From NCBI GenBank assembly GCA_046349635.1, contig JAXMBX010000016.1:29710-93709 (forward strand): a stretch of 64,000 bases of DNA, read 5' to 3'. This DNA is from JAXMBX01 sp046349635 (lineage in GTDB: Bacteria > Planctomycetota > Planctomycetia > Planctomycetales > Planctomycetaceae). The position numbers and the translations under genes were made by a program. Shown piece after piece: positions 1-9,702 of the stretch (within the stretch, counting starts at the first letter, position 1; each line of letters opens with the position of its first letter). The notes under the pieces are model-generated. The model saw nothing but the letters and a program-made list of their open reading frames with translations, did no database searches and had not been told where the DNA came from.

Positions 1-2
1 AT

Positions 3-3000
3 CCGAAGCGTCGCGTCGCATTCTCCCTGGCCAGATTCGCGGAGCTGCTCGAGGAGCGGACCTTGTTGTCGGCGACGATGGGGCCGGAGCAGTTTCCCGC
101 CCGCGTCCCCTTGATCGGGGATTCCTTGCAAGGGGCGTCGATCACTCCGCAACTGGCGCAATCGGGCCCCTTGATTCACATCGATCAGTTCCGGGCCGAT
201 CCGATTTTTGCAGGGGTCGACGGGACTGGTTTCTCCACGGTGATCATCGATACGGGGATCGATCTGAATCATCCGTTCTTTGGTCCGGATTCCGACAACA
301 ACGGCGTCGCTGATCGGATCGTCTACAGCTATGACTTTTCCGACGACGATGATTCCGATGCCTCCGACTTCGATGGTCATGGTTCCAACGTGGCGAGCAT
401 CGCGGCCTCCAGCGATGGGACCTACACGGGAATGGCGCCGGGCGCCAATATCATCGCGTTGAAAGTATTCCCCGACGATCCAAGTTCAGGGGCGAGCATT
501 GTCGATATCGTGCAAGCCCTGGATTGGGTTGTCGCACACGTCGATCAATACAACATCGCCAGCGTGAATCTCTCCCTGGGTGGAGGGTTCTACACCACGG
601 CACAGACCGGCGGATATCTCGCTTCGGACTTCGCCGCCCTTGTCGCGAAGGATGTCTTTGTAGTCTCTGCGTCGGGAAATGACTTCTATGGAAACAACAG
701 CCAGCAAGGAGTGTCCTATCCCGCCGCCGATGTGAATTCATTGTCGATCGGGGCGGTCTACGATGGGAACGTCGGGGGGTTTTCCTACGGCAGCGGTGCC
801 GTCGCTTATTCGACGGGTCCGGATCGGATCACTCCGTTCTCGGAGCGTTCTTCCACACTCACGACGGTCTTCGCGCCGGGAGCGCCCATCAAGGGGGCGG
901 GTCCGGACGGGGATCTGCTGACCGAGCATGGAACCAGCCAGGCGTCTCCGCACATCGCCGGGATTGGTGCCCTCGTGCAGCAGTTGGCGGTGCGAGATCT
1001 CGGTCGACGTCTGACCCAGGCGGAATTCGCATCGCTGTTGAAATCCACCGGAGCCACGATCAACGACGGTGACGATGAAGATGACAACGTCACGAACACA
1101 GGCTTGGACTTCAAACGCGTGGATGTTTACGAACTGGGCAAAGCCATTCACGCCATGGCACCGACTGCGGGAGACAGTCCGGGTGTCTACCGGAACGGAA
1201 AGTTCTACCTCGATTCGAATCTGAATGGCGCCTGGAATAACCTCGCTGGTGGAGACCTTCTCAAGACCTTTGGGGCAGTGGGGGACATTCCTCTGGCAGG
1301 AGACTGGGATGGGGATGGAGTCTCCAACATTGGTGTTTTCCGGAACGGAATCTTCTATCTCGATTACAACGGTAACGGCAAGTGGGACAACACCGCCGGC
1401 GGGGACAAGCTTCTCAAGTTCGGCACGGCCACTGACATTCCGGTCGTCGGTGACTGGAACAACGATGGCAAATCCGATATTGGGGTCTTCCGCAACGGAC
1501 GTTGGTACCTCGACCAGAACGGCGATGGTGTCTGGAAGGCCTCGAATGACGCCACGTTCACGTTCGGGATTGCCGGCGATACCCCCGTGACCGGTGACTT
1601 TACCGGGGATGGGAAGTCGGAGGTCGGAGTTTTCCGCCAGGGGAAGTGGTATCTCGATTTGAACGGCGATCACAAGTGGAACGGGGTCGCTGCCGGTGAC
1701 TCTCTCTCCGCCTTTGGAAGTCCCACCGACATTCCCGTCACGGGGGACTGGGACAACAGCGGCAAAGACAAGATCGGGACCTTCCGGTCGGGCACTTTTT
1801 ATCTCGACATGAACGGCAACCGAAAGTGGAACGGTACCGCGGGCGGTGATTACCTCACCAAGTTCGGCGCCGCCGGAGATCTTCCTGTCACCGGGCTCTG
1901 GACGGATCCGGCCAATTTGACTTCGGATTCTCTCCTCGCATCGCAATCTGCGGCCACCGCCTCGTCCCAGCAGACTCCGGTTGCAGCCTCACTGCAACAG
2001 GCTGCTTTGACCCTGTCGAAAACAACCGTTGCAACGAGTCAGGCCTCAGCTTTTTCGCTGGCGGGTACCCCACTCTCGAACGCGCCGGTTTCCCAGAATT
2101 GGACCCTTCTCTCCTCCAGTGTGCCGGGTCCGGATTTCAGTGCCCAGATGCCTATGCTGCTGTCGGATGGAACCCTGCTGGTCCATGGGGGAGACGATGG
2201 GTCTTATTCACCGACCTGGTATCGATACTATCCTGATGCGACGGGCGGCTATCAGGACGGAACCTGGTCGCAGGCGGATTCAATGAACGTGGGACGGCTC
2301 TACTTTGGGTCCGTGGTGCTCCCCTCGGGAAAAATTTTCGTCGTCGGAGGCGAGTATGCCGCGGATCAGAGTTTCAGCAATTCCGCAGAAATCTATAATC
2401 CCCTGACGAATGTCTGGACGTCGGTTGCGAGCAGTCCCAAGCCGGTTGTTGGGGACGAACCGACCATGGTCTTGCCGGACGGACGCGTTCTGGTAGGTAA
2501 TATCGAAGACCCCGGCACAGAGATCTACAATCCCTTGACCAATACCTGGTCCGCGGGTGGTACGAAGATTCGTTCCGACGAGACGAGTGACGAGGAAACG
2601 TGGGTCAAACTGCCCGACGACAGCATTCTGACGTATGACATTTTCTCCAGCATTGCCTCGGGGACGGGAAAAGCGGAGCGATACATCCCATCCACGAATA
2701 CATGGGTTGACGCCAGCAACGGAACCTTGCCGCTGCTCAGCAGTGCTTCCGAAGGTTATGAACTGGGAGGCGCCGCGCTGTTGCCGGATGGGCGGGCCTT
2801 CTTCACCGGTGCGAACGGTAAGACCGCGTTTTATGACACAAAGACGAATACCTGGAGTCAGGGGCCGACGATGCCGACGTTTGCGGGCATCCAGGCGACC
2901 ATGGGAGATGCTCCGCTCGCCGTGATGCCGAACGGACACGTCTTGATGGCGGTCTCTCCGGAAATCACTACGACGAACAACAATATTGACTTCCCCGGCC

Positions 3001-4580
3001 CGACATTGATTTTGGACTTCGATCCGACGACGAATGTCTATACGAACGTCACACCTCCCTCGTCGATGTTTGATTTATCGAACAACTCTTTCGTCAACTG
3101 CATGCTGGTGCTTCCCACCGGCCAGGTGATGCTGACAAATTTTTCCGGAGATGTGGTGCTTTATACTCCGGACGGCTCCCCGGACGATTCCTGGAGGCCG
3201 CATATCACCGGGCTGACTCTCCAGGGTGACGGTTCCTACTTGCTAACCGGAATGCAACTCAACGGATTGAATGAAGGAGCGTCCTACGGTGACGACAATC
3301 AGATGTCGACGAACTTTCCCATCGTGCGGGTCACTGACACGATCAGCGGAAATGCCTATTACGCAAGGACGTCCAACTGGAGTCTGACGGGGGTGGCAAC
3401 GGGGAGTGCTGTCGAGACGGTCCGCGTCGACCTTCCCGCCGCCCTTGGGAACGACCCCTTCACGTTGGTTGTGATCGCCAATGGAATCGAGTCGAATTCG
3501 GTGAAGTCCATCGCTGGAACGGGACTGGGAACCTTCCGCAACGGCCATTTCTACCTCGATACGAATCTCAATCAGGCGTGGAATAATGTCTCCGGAGGGG
3601 ACACCCTCGACACGTTCGGTATCGCAGGTGACACCCCGCTCAGCGGTGATTGGAATGGGGACGGTATCGATCAGATCGGGGTCTTCCGCAACGGCGTTTT
3701 CTATCTCGACTACAACGGCAACGGCAAGTGGGACAATACCTCTGGAGGAGACAAATTCTTCCAGTTTGGAAATCCGACTGACAAGCCTGTTGTCGGTGAC
3801 TGGAACAAGGATGGCAAAACCGACATTGGCGTCTTCCGCGACGGGAAGTGGTATCTCGATTTGAACGGCGATGGAAAATGGGATGCCGGCGATTCCTCCT
3901 TCAACTTCGGAACGACCGGTGACATCCCCATTGCAGGCGACTTTAATGGCGATGGAAGGTCTGAAATCGGTGTCTTCCGCCAGGGGCGCTGGTATCTCGA
4001 TCTGAACGGGAATCACAAATGGGATGGTCCCGCCGCCGGTGATGCGACGCCGCTCTTCGGCAACCCGAACGACATCCCCGTGATCGGCGATTGGAATAGC
4101 AGTGGTAAAGACAAGATCGGTGTGTTCCGTAACGGAGAGTTTTATCTCGATGTGAACGGCAACCGGCACTGGAATGGAACCGCAGGCGGTGATGTCCTGG
4201 CAAAGTTCGGAAGTCAAGGAGATCTTCCCGTCGCCGGATTCTGGGTTGACCCGCACTCTCTCCAGCTGATCACTTCCGCCCAGGTTCTGGGCGGTTACCA
4301 GAGCGTTTCTCAATCAGTGACGCTCACAGATTCGTCCTCTGTCGGGGGCTCAACTCCACGACTAACTCTTGCCACGGCCTTGGAGCAGGGAGCTTATATC
4401 GGCTTTGCTTCCGCGGAGACGAGCACTGCTGCCACGAATTCGGTCACCTCGGACCCGAGTAAGAGTTCCACGGCAACAGCCTCTGCCGCCTCTTCCCAGG
4501 CCAAGTCCGTCGTTCCGCTGCCCGATGAAGGACTGCAGGGACAACTGGGGGAAGTGTTTGCGAACCTGCTGTCGATCTGA
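3..4580 (+). CDS. Giant secreted S8 protease / kelch / VCBS-repeat protein, 5' partial
   Basis: The frame is open to the window edge and reads the planctomycete surface-protein motif LLEERTLLSA at 45-74, so the true start lies upstream. Numbering from codon 63, a subtilisin (S8) domain spans about residues 40-340 with Asp63 in IIDTGID, His106 in DGHGSN and Ser292 in HGTSQASPH. Residues 374-613 hold five FG-GAP/VCBS-like units (FRxGxFYLDxNGN then GDWxxDGxxxIG, about 47 residues each). Residues 676-1046 are kelch/galactose-oxidase-like, followed by a DUF1929-like segment to about 1150. A second five-unit array covers 1153-1393, then a Ser/Thr-rich tail ending in VVPLPDEGLQGQL and about ten more residues. 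The DxDxDG loops suggest Ca2+ binding. It is probably an exported or cell-surface protease with an oxidase-like or carbohydrate-binding propeller. Catalytic activity of the propeller is inferred only. The next gene is a paralogue lacking the protease and first array. Confidence 0.88.
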   Translation, partial: PKRRVAFSLARFAELLEERTLLSATMGPEQFPARVPLIGDSLQGASITPQLAQSGPLIHIDQFRADPIFAGVDGTGFSTVIIDTGIDLNHPFFGPDSDNNGVADRIVYSYDFSDDDDSDASDFDGHGSNVASIAASSDGTYTGMAPGANIIALKVFPDDPSSGASIVDIVQALDWVVAHVDQYNIASVNLSLGGGFYTTAQTGGYLASDFAALVAKDVFVVSASGNDFYGNNSQQGVSYPAADVNSLSIGAVYDGNVGGFSYGSGAVAYSTGPDRITPFSERSSTLTTVFAPGAPIKGAGPDGDLLTEHGTSQASPHIAGIGALVQQLAVRDLGRRLTQAEFASLLKSTGATINDGDDEDDNVTNTGLDFKRVDVYELGKAIHAMAPTAGDSPGVYRNGKFYLDSNLNGAWNNLAGGDLLKTFGAVGDIPLAGDWDGDGVSNIGVFRNGIFYLDYNGNGKWDNTAGGDKLLKFGTATDIPVVGDWNNDGKSDIGVFRNGRWYLDQNGDGVWKASNDATFTFGIAGDTPVTGDFTGDGKSEVGVFRQGKWYLDLNGDHKWNGVAAGDSLSAFGSPTDIPVTGDWDNSGKDKIGTFRSGTFYLDMNGNRKWNGTAGGDYLTKFGAAGDLPVTGLWTDPANLTSDSLLASQSAATASSQQTPVAASLQQAALTLSKTTVATSQASAFSLAGTPLSNAPVSQNWTLLSSSVPGPDFSAQMPMLLSDGTLLVHGGDDGSYSPTWYRYYPDATGGYQDGTWSQADSMNVGRLYFGSVVLPSGKIFVVGGEYAADQSFSNSAEIYNPLTNVWTSVASSPKPVVGDEPTMVLPDGRVLVGNIEDPGTEIYNPLTNTWSAGGTKIRSDETSDEETWVKLPDDSILTYDIFSSIASGTGKAERYIPSTNTWVDASNGTLPLLSSASEGYELGGAALLPDGRAFFTGANGKTAFYDTKTNTWSQGPTMPTFAGIQATMGDAPLAVMPNGHVLMAVSPEITTTNNNIDFPGPTLILDFDPTTNVYTNVTPPSSMFDLSNNSFVNCMLVLPTGQVMLTNFSGDVVLYTPDGSPDDSWRPHITGLTLQGDGSYLLTGMQLNGLNEGASYGDDNQMSTNFPIVRVTDTISGNAYYARTSNWSLTGVATGSAVETVRVDLPAALGNDPFTLVVIANGIESNSVKSIAGTGLGTFRNGHFYLDTNLNQAWNNVSGGDTLDTFGIAGDTPLSGDWNGDGIDQIGVFRNGVFYLDYNGNGKWDNTSGGDKFFQFGNPTDKPVVGDWNKDGKTDIGVFRDGKWYLDLNGDGKWDAGDSSFNFGTTGDIPIAGDFNGDGRSEIGVFRQGRWYLDLNGNHKWDGPAAGDATPLFGNPNDIPVIGDWNSSGKDKIGVFRNGEFYLDVNGNRHWNGTAGGDVLAKFGSQGDLPVAGFWVDPHSLQLITSAQVLGGYQSVSQSVTLTDSSSVGGSTPRLTLATALEQGAYIGFASAETSTAATNSVTSDPSKSSTATASAASSQAKSVVPLPDEGLQGQLGEVFANLLSI

Positions 4581-4870
4581 ATCTCGTTCCAAACTCCCGT
4601 GAACAGGCCTTGTTATTCATCTTTGAAGATGAGGGGTGGTCCGTCTGGATGGATCTGAGACAGGGGCTTCCCTGATTCTTCGGGCTTATTTCGCGGAATT
4701 TCCGATTTTTAATCGTCTTGGAGAAACCGGCGCCAGGTAATTTTGTATCTCTTAGATCAGAGAGTCTTATCGCGCGATGGGATCTGCATCGGCAGATGTC
4801 GTGAGCGCGTGACTCGACCCGCAGCCTCTTCTTCCATTTGATCAACACCCACTCTCCTCGGGCAGCTAAT

Positions 4871-7537
4871 ATGTTCAACGCCACTGATCGCTCCTCACTC
4901 CGCCGACGTTTTAGAGAGATTTCGTTAGCTGGAGTGGAGTGTTTTGAAAAACGGGAACTCCTTTCGGCAGATTCGGTCCTCTCGGAACTCGTGGCCTCGC
5001 CGTCTCCTGCAGCCGGGTCATCAAGTGAGACGACCCCGATTCTCCCGCAGGTCTCTCGAAGCTGGTCCTATCTTCCCTTTGTCCCCGGTCCGGATTTTGG
5101 TGCCCAGCTGCCGATGTTACTGTCCGACGGCACGCTGTTAGTGCACGGCGGAGCAGGCCCCTATTCCTCGACATGGTACAGATTTCATCCCGACACGACG
5201 GGAGGTTATCAGGGGGGGACGTGGTCGGTGGCAGATTCCATGAACGCGGGCCGCTTGTATTTCGGATCGGCAGTCCTGCCGGATGGCCGCGTTTTTGTTG
5301 TCGGGGGAGAATATGCTTCCGACGGCCAGCTCCAAAATCCGGACGAACCGGACCAGACGGAGAGCAATACCGCCGAAATCTACGATCCGGTGACCGACGT
5401 CTGGACCCAGGTGTCAGATTGTCCCCAACCCTACGTCGGAGATGTGCCGACGATGGTTCTCCCCGACGGTCGAGTCCTGGTCGGTAATCTCTTTGACGAA
5501 GGGACCGAGATTTATGATCCCGCGACGGATACCTGGGTATCCGGGGGAAGCAAGATCTACTCCGCTGAAAGCAGTTCCGAAGAAACCTGGGTCAAGCTCC
5601 CCGATGACAGCATCCTGTCGTACGACATTCGCGCCAGCATTTCGGCCGGCACGGGCAAAGCGGAGCGTTATATCCCTTCCACGGATACCTGGGTCGATGC
5701 CTCCGCAGGCACCCTGCCGCTTTTGTCCAGCGCCTCCGAATTTTACGAACTGGGAGGCGCCATCCTTTTGCCGGATGGACGGGCCTTCTTCACCGGGGCC
5801 AATGGAAAAACCGCCTACTATAACACCCATACGAACACCTGGAGCCAGGGGCCGAACATGCCGGTCTTCAACGGCGTCCAGACGACGATGGGAGACGCTC
5901 CGCTGGCAATGATTCCGAACGGACACGTGTTGATGGCGGTCTCCCCGGAAATCGTATCGGATTTTCCAGGGCCGACATGGATTGTGGACTTCGATCCCGC
6001 GACGAATGTGTTTACCGACGTCACTCCGTCCCTGGTGGATTTGACCGGCAACTCTTACGTCAATTGCATGCTGGTCCTCCCCACGGGCCAGGTGATGCTC
6101 ACGAATTTCTCGAAGACCGTGGCCCTCTACAATCCGGATGGAGCGCCGCTCGATTCCTGGAGGCCGCACGTCACCGGCCTGGCGCGACAACCGGACGGCT
6201 CCTACCTCCTCTCCGGGACTCAGCTCAATGGCTTGAATGAAGGAGCGTCCTACGGAGACGACAATCAGATGTCGACCAACTTTCCGATTGTGCGCGTCAC
6301 CGACACGCTCAGCGGAAATGTCTACTACGCACGGACCTCAAACTGGAGCACGACGGGTGTCGCGACGGGAAGCAAAATCGAAACCGTGCGCGTCGATCTG
6401 CCTGCCGCTCTTGCGAATGACCCTTTCACTCTCGTGGTGATCGCCAACGGTATCGAATCGCAATCGGTGAAGCCGGCTTCGAGCACAGGATTGGGTGTCT
6501 TTCGATCGGGCAAGTTTTATCTGGACACGAATCTGAACGAGGCCTGGAACAATCTCGCCGGAGGAGACTCGGTCGATACCTTCGGGGCGCTGGGAGACAT
6601 TCCGATTTCGGGAGACTGGAACGGGGACGGCGTCGACAAGATCGGGGTTTTTCGGAGCGGCAGTTTCTACCTCGACTACAACGGGAACGGGAAATGGGAT
6701 GGAGCCTCGAATGGCGACAAGTACTACCACTTCGGTAATCCTACGGACAAACCCGTGGCGGGAGACTGGAACAAGGATGGGAAGACGGAGATTGGCGTCT
6801 TCCGTGATGGAAAGTGGTATCTGGATCAGAATGGAGACGGAAAGTGGAATGCCGGGGACAGCTCATTCAATTTCGGATCGCCGGGTGATACTCCGGTCGC
6901 GGGCGATTTTGACGGTGATGGACGTGCCGAAGTGGGAACAGTTCGGCAGGGAAAGTGGTATCTCGACCTGAACGGAACCCACAAGTGGGATGCAGGTGAC
7001 ACTATTTCCAGTTTCGGAATCGCGACCGACCTGCCGGTGGTGGGGGACTGGGACAACAGCGGCAAAGACAAGATCGGAGTCTTCCGCTCGGGGTCGTTTT
7101 ACCTGGATACGAACGGTGACCGACGCTGGAATGGAACGGCGGGTGGCGATGTCCTCGCGAAGTTCGGAACCCAGGGGGATCTGCCCGTCGCAGGGTTCTG
7201 GGTTGCTCCACTCTTCACGCAATCGATCAGTTCCGCCCAGGTTCCAGGCAGTTCCCAGACCGCTGCCCAGTCAGCAACGCTGACGGGTTCGTCTTCCATA
7301 GGGGGCTCAATTCCACAGCCCACGCTTGCCACGGCCTTGGAACAGGGAACCTATGTCGGCTTCGCTTCCTCCTCCGCCAGCCCAGGTGCCACTACTTCTG
7401 TGACCGTGGAGCCGAGCAAGAGTTCCAAGGGGACTGCTTCGGTGGCCTCTTCCCAGCCGAAAAACGTCGTTCCGCTCCCGGATGAGGGACTGCAGGGACA
7501 ACTGGCCGAAGTCTTCGCGAACTTGCTCTCAGTCTGA
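4871..7537 (+). CDS. Secreted kelch / VCBS-repeat protein, paralogue of the upstream gene
   Basis: This 888-residue protein starts best at ATG 4871. An in-frame TTG at 4838 exists but would precede the basic N-terminus. The segment SLAGVECFEKRELLSA is the planctomycete surface-protein N-terminal motif. Residues 60-434 are a kelch/galactose-oxidase-like propeller (GPDFGAQLPMLLSDG, LPDGRVFVVGGE), and 434-535 a DUF1929-like domain containing GASYGDDNQMSTNFP. Residues 537-778 hold five VCBS-like units of about 47 residues, followed by a Ser-rich linker and a C-terminal tail nearly identical to that of the upstream protein. It aligns with the C-terminal 830 or so residues of its neighbour, so the pair arose by tandem duplication with gain or loss of the protease and first array. 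The 290-bp gap before it contains only a small perfect palindrome at 4617-4632. An exported, Ca2+-binding surface role is inferred. Confidence 0.85.
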   Translation: MFNATDRSSLRRRFREISLAGVECFEKRELLSADSVLSELVASPSPAAGSSSETTPILPQVSRSWSYLPFVPGPDFGAQLPMLLSDGTLLVHGGAGPYSSTWYRFHPDTTGGYQGGTWSVADSMNAGRLYFGSAVLPDGRVFVVGGEYASDGQLQNPDEPDQTESNTAEIYDPVTDVWTQVSDCPQPYVGDVPTMVLPDGRVLVGNLFDEGTEIYDPATDTWVSGGSKIYSAESSSEETWVKLPDDSILSYDIRASISAGTGKAERYIPSTDTWVDASAGTLPLLSSASEFYELGGAILLPDGRAFFTGANGKTAYYNTHTNTWSQGPNMPVFNGVQTTMGDAPLAMIPNGHVLMAVSPEIVSDFPGPTWIVDFDPATNVFTDVTPSLVDLTGNSYVNCMLVLPTGQVMLTNFSKTVALYNPDGAPLDSWRPHVTGLARQPDGSYLLSGTQLNGLNEGASYGDDNQMSTNFPIVRVTDTLSGNVYYARTSNWSTTGVATGSKIETVRVDLPAALANDPFTLVVIANGIESQSVKPASSTGLGVFRSGKFYLDTNLNEAWNNLAGGDSVDTFGALGDIPISGDWNGDGVDKIGVFRSGSFYLDYNGNGKWDGASNGDKYYHFGNPTDKPVAGDWNKDGKTEIGVFRDGKWYLDQNGDGKWNAGDSSFNFGSPGDTPVAGDFDGDGRAEVGTVRQGKWYLDLNGTHKWDAGDTISSFGIATDLPVVGDWDNSGKDKIGVFRSGSFYLDTNGDRRWNGTAGGDVLAKFGTQGDLPVAGFWVAPLFTQSISSAQVPGSSQTAAQSATLTGSSSIGGSIPQPTLATALEQGTYVGFASSSASPGATTSVTVEPSKSSKGTASVASSQPKNVVPLPDEGLQGQLAEVFANLLSV

Positions 7538-7795
7538 CCCCATTGCATGGCGCAAGTCCCTTTTCCAGAATGACTTGCTGCTCTATCATCACGGCTGGGA
7601 ATACCCGTGGGAAATCCGCCAGCGAGCCCTGCTTTGGCCTGCTCCTCGCCCACAGGTGCGCTGGCAACCCGCGCCGGGAACGAATACGATAGCGTGTTCT
7701 CTTGGGTACGCACGCGGTGGTCTCATGGTGGAGGCTTCCCCGTGCTCTTTGTCTTTCATTGATCCGGGTCTTTCATTGATCGGGGATTTCTTCAC

Positions 7796-8404
7796 ATGCT
7801 GGGGACGATGCTCACCCCGAAGGACTATCTGGCCAGGTGCAGCGCCGAGTTCGAAAAGCTGGATCTGAAGCAGATGGAGGGTCTCGCCAATGAGATCTTC
7901 GCCGCGTACCAGGAGGGGCGGTTCGTGTTCATCATCGGCAACGGCGGGAGCGGATCAAACTCTTCCCACTTCGCCGAAGACCTCGGAAAAAGCACCCTCC
8001 GGCGCGAGGATTTCGACAACGACGGGATGAAGCGGCTGAAGGTGTTGAGCCTGACCGACAACACTCCCTACATCCTCGCCTGGGGAAATGACGAGGGCTT
8101 TGATCGGGTCTTTTCCGAACAACTGAAGAATCTGGCTTCTCCGGACGATGTGTTGATTGCAATCAGCGGCAGCGGAAACAGCCCGAACATTCTGCGGGCC
8201 GTCGAATGGGGGAATAAACACAATCTCCGGACCTGGGGCATCACCGGCTACAGCGGCGGAAAGTTGAAGTCTCTCGGAAAGAACAACCTGCACGTGCCGC
8301 TGGACGACATGGGGATGGTGGAAAGCATCCATCTGCTCGTCTTCCACTGGATCCTGAACGACGTCTACGCCCGCATCAACAAGGTGGGACGTCACGCCGG
8401 ATAG
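7796..8404 (+). CDS. SIS-domain sugar-phosphate isomerase, GmhA-like
   Basis: A 202-residue single-domain SIS protein of the size of phosphoheptose isomerases, which convert sedoheptulose 7-phosphate to D-glycero-D-manno-heptose 7-phosphate in the cytoplasm. The phosphate-binding signature FIIGNGGSGSNSSHFAEDL is near residue 43, a second Ser-rich loop ISGSGNSPN follows near 122, and the C-terminal helix carries VESIHLLVFHW. ATG 7796 is preceded by GGGGA at suitable spacing, and ATG 7808 is an alternative. A ROK-family kinase follows 170 bp downstream on the same strand, which fits joint sugar-phosphate handling. GmhA is the best family match, but other SIS isomerases acting on ManNAc or GlcNAc phosphates cannot be excluded by eye. 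Confidence 0.8.
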   Translation: MLGTMLTPKDYLARCSAEFEKLDLKQMEGLANEIFAAYQEGRFVFIIGNGGSGSNSSHFAEDLGKSTLRREDFDNDGMKRLKVLSLTDNTPYILAWGNDEGFDRVFSEQLKNLASPDDVLIAISGSGNSPNILRAVEWGNKHNLRTWGITGYSGGKLKSLGKNNLHVPLDDMGMVESIHLLVFHWILNDVYARINKVGRHAG

Positions 8405-8576
8405 TCTCCAATCTCAAAGAAGCGAAACGCGAGGGACGAGCCCGCACCAAGGACTTGTCCCTCTCATGATTTAAAAAGGTCTTGTTCGACGGAACCCTGC
8501 TGAGTCAACGACTCTCGTCATTACTGATAATTCCCGTGAAGAATATTCCATCCGAAACACCTGTCAGGTTCCCAAT

Positions 8577-9650
8577 ATGACCAAGTATTGCCTGGGAATC
8601 GAGATCGGGGGGAGCAAGCTGCAGTTGGGGCTGGGAGAGGGGCGTTCCGCATCCCTCCAGGGACTGTGGCGCGCCTCCATCGATCTGGCACGCGGTGCAG
8701 AGGGGATTCGTGAACGGATTGTCCAGGGTTACGCAGAACTTCTCGCCCAGACGGGGGTCGCTCGTTCGCAGGTGGCCGGTGCCGGAATTGCCTTCGGCGG
8801 ACCGGTGAACGCGGACCAGGGGATGACGGTCACCAGTCATCAGGTCCACGGCTGGGACCAGTTCCCGCTCGCGCAGTGGTGCCAGGACCACCTGGGCCTG
8901 CCCGCCTCATTGCAGAATGACGCGGATACGGCAGCGCTTGCGGAGGCGTTGTTTGGAGCGGGGCAGGGGTTTAACCCGGTGATGTATCTGACCGTCGGCT
9001 CGGGAATCGGCGGAGGGCTGATTCTCGGCGGAAAAATCTATCGGGGCTGCGGACCCGGCGCACTCGAAATCGGACACCTCCGGCCGGGACAACTTCCCCG
9101 CCATGTGCCTGTCTCGGGCGGAACAGTCGAGTCGATTGGTTCCGGATTTGGAATCACACAACGCGCCCAGGCCGCGATTGACGGATATCTTGAAACGGCG
9201 AAATTCGTGCAGTCCCATCATGGCAGGAGCCCGCACCAGGGGCAGGTCGATCCGGAGTTTGCCAGCCGCTTCAAACCGGCGCAGGATCGTTTCGCCCGGC
9301 TGTGGGATCTGTGCGGTGGCGATCCCTCGAAGATCAACACGCAGATGATTGCCCAGGGAGCTCGGGATGGAGACCGGCTCTCGCTCGAATTGTTTTCCGA
9401 TGCGACGTCGGTCATTGGTTGGGCGATTGCCCAGGCGATCACCCTGGTCAATCCGGGGCGTGTGGTCATCGGCGGGGGCGTTTCACTGATCGGCGAAGAG
9501 CTGTTCTTCGCTCCCGTTCGCAGGGCCGTCGCGCAGCATGTCTTCGGCCCGTTTGCAGGCCTCGCGGAGATTGTCCCCGCCGCGTTGCAGGAAGAAGTGG
9601 TCGTATATGGCGCGGTGGCCGTCGCTGCCGATGCCTTCTTGAAGTCGTGA
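8577..9650 (+). CDS. ROK-family sugar kinase
   Basis: A 357-residue cytoplasmic kinase of the ROK/ASKHA fold. The N-terminal phosphate-1 loop reads GIEIGGSKLQLGLG. The catalytic-Asp region is QNDADTAALAEALFGAG. The adenosine region is YLTVGSGIGGGLILGG, followed by GALEIGHLRPG, the ROK signature region with the conserved E-x-GH. The Cys-rich zinc motif (CxCGxxGCxE) normally found just after EIGH is absent; the sequence there is LRPGQLPRHVPVSGGTVE. This places it with the zinc-less ROK proteins and makes sugar specificity hard to predict. The upstream neighbour is a SIS isomerase, which suggests ATP-dependent phosphorylation of a hexose, heptose or amino sugar in the same route. ATG 8577 has only a weak upstream CAGG element. 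Confidence 0.82.
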   Translation: MTKYCLGIEIGGSKLQLGLGEGRSASLQGLWRASIDLARGAEGIRERIVQGYAELLAQTGVARSQVAGAGIAFGGPVNADQGMTVTSHQVHGWDQFPLAQWCQDHLGLPASLQNDADTAALAEALFGAGQGFNPVMYLTVGSGIGGGLILGGKIYRGCGPGALEIGHLRPGQLPRHVPVSGGTVESIGSGFGITQRAQAAIDGYLETAKFVQSHHGRSPHQGQVDPEFASRFKPAQDRFARLWDLCGGDPSKINTQMIAQGARDGDRLSLELFSDATSVIGWAIAQAITLVNPGRVVIGGGVSLIGEELFFAPVRRAVAQHVFGPFAGLAEIVPAALQEEVVVYGAVAVAADAFLKS

Positions 9651-9702
9651 TACAATCTGTTGGTTTTTCGATTCCTTACTCAAACGTGCGAGACGAGTGG
9701 CG

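Noticed and set aside
738..1946. Long minus-strand open frame of about 400 codons opposite the first giant gene
   Set aside because: It mirrors the repeat periodicity of the plus-strand VCBS array, lacks any recognisable motif and is a shadow of high-GC coding DNA. The same holds for 3243-4313.
4369..4602. Small plus-strand frame overlapping the end of the first giant gene
   Set aside because: It is a Pro/Arg-rich out-of-frame reading of the Ser-rich tail with no ribosome-binding site.
1180..7205. VCBS unit arrays as a CRISPR-like or DNA-level tandem repeat
   Set aside because: The similarity is at protein level with about 140-bp units that diverge in DNA. There are no short identical repeats with unique spacers.
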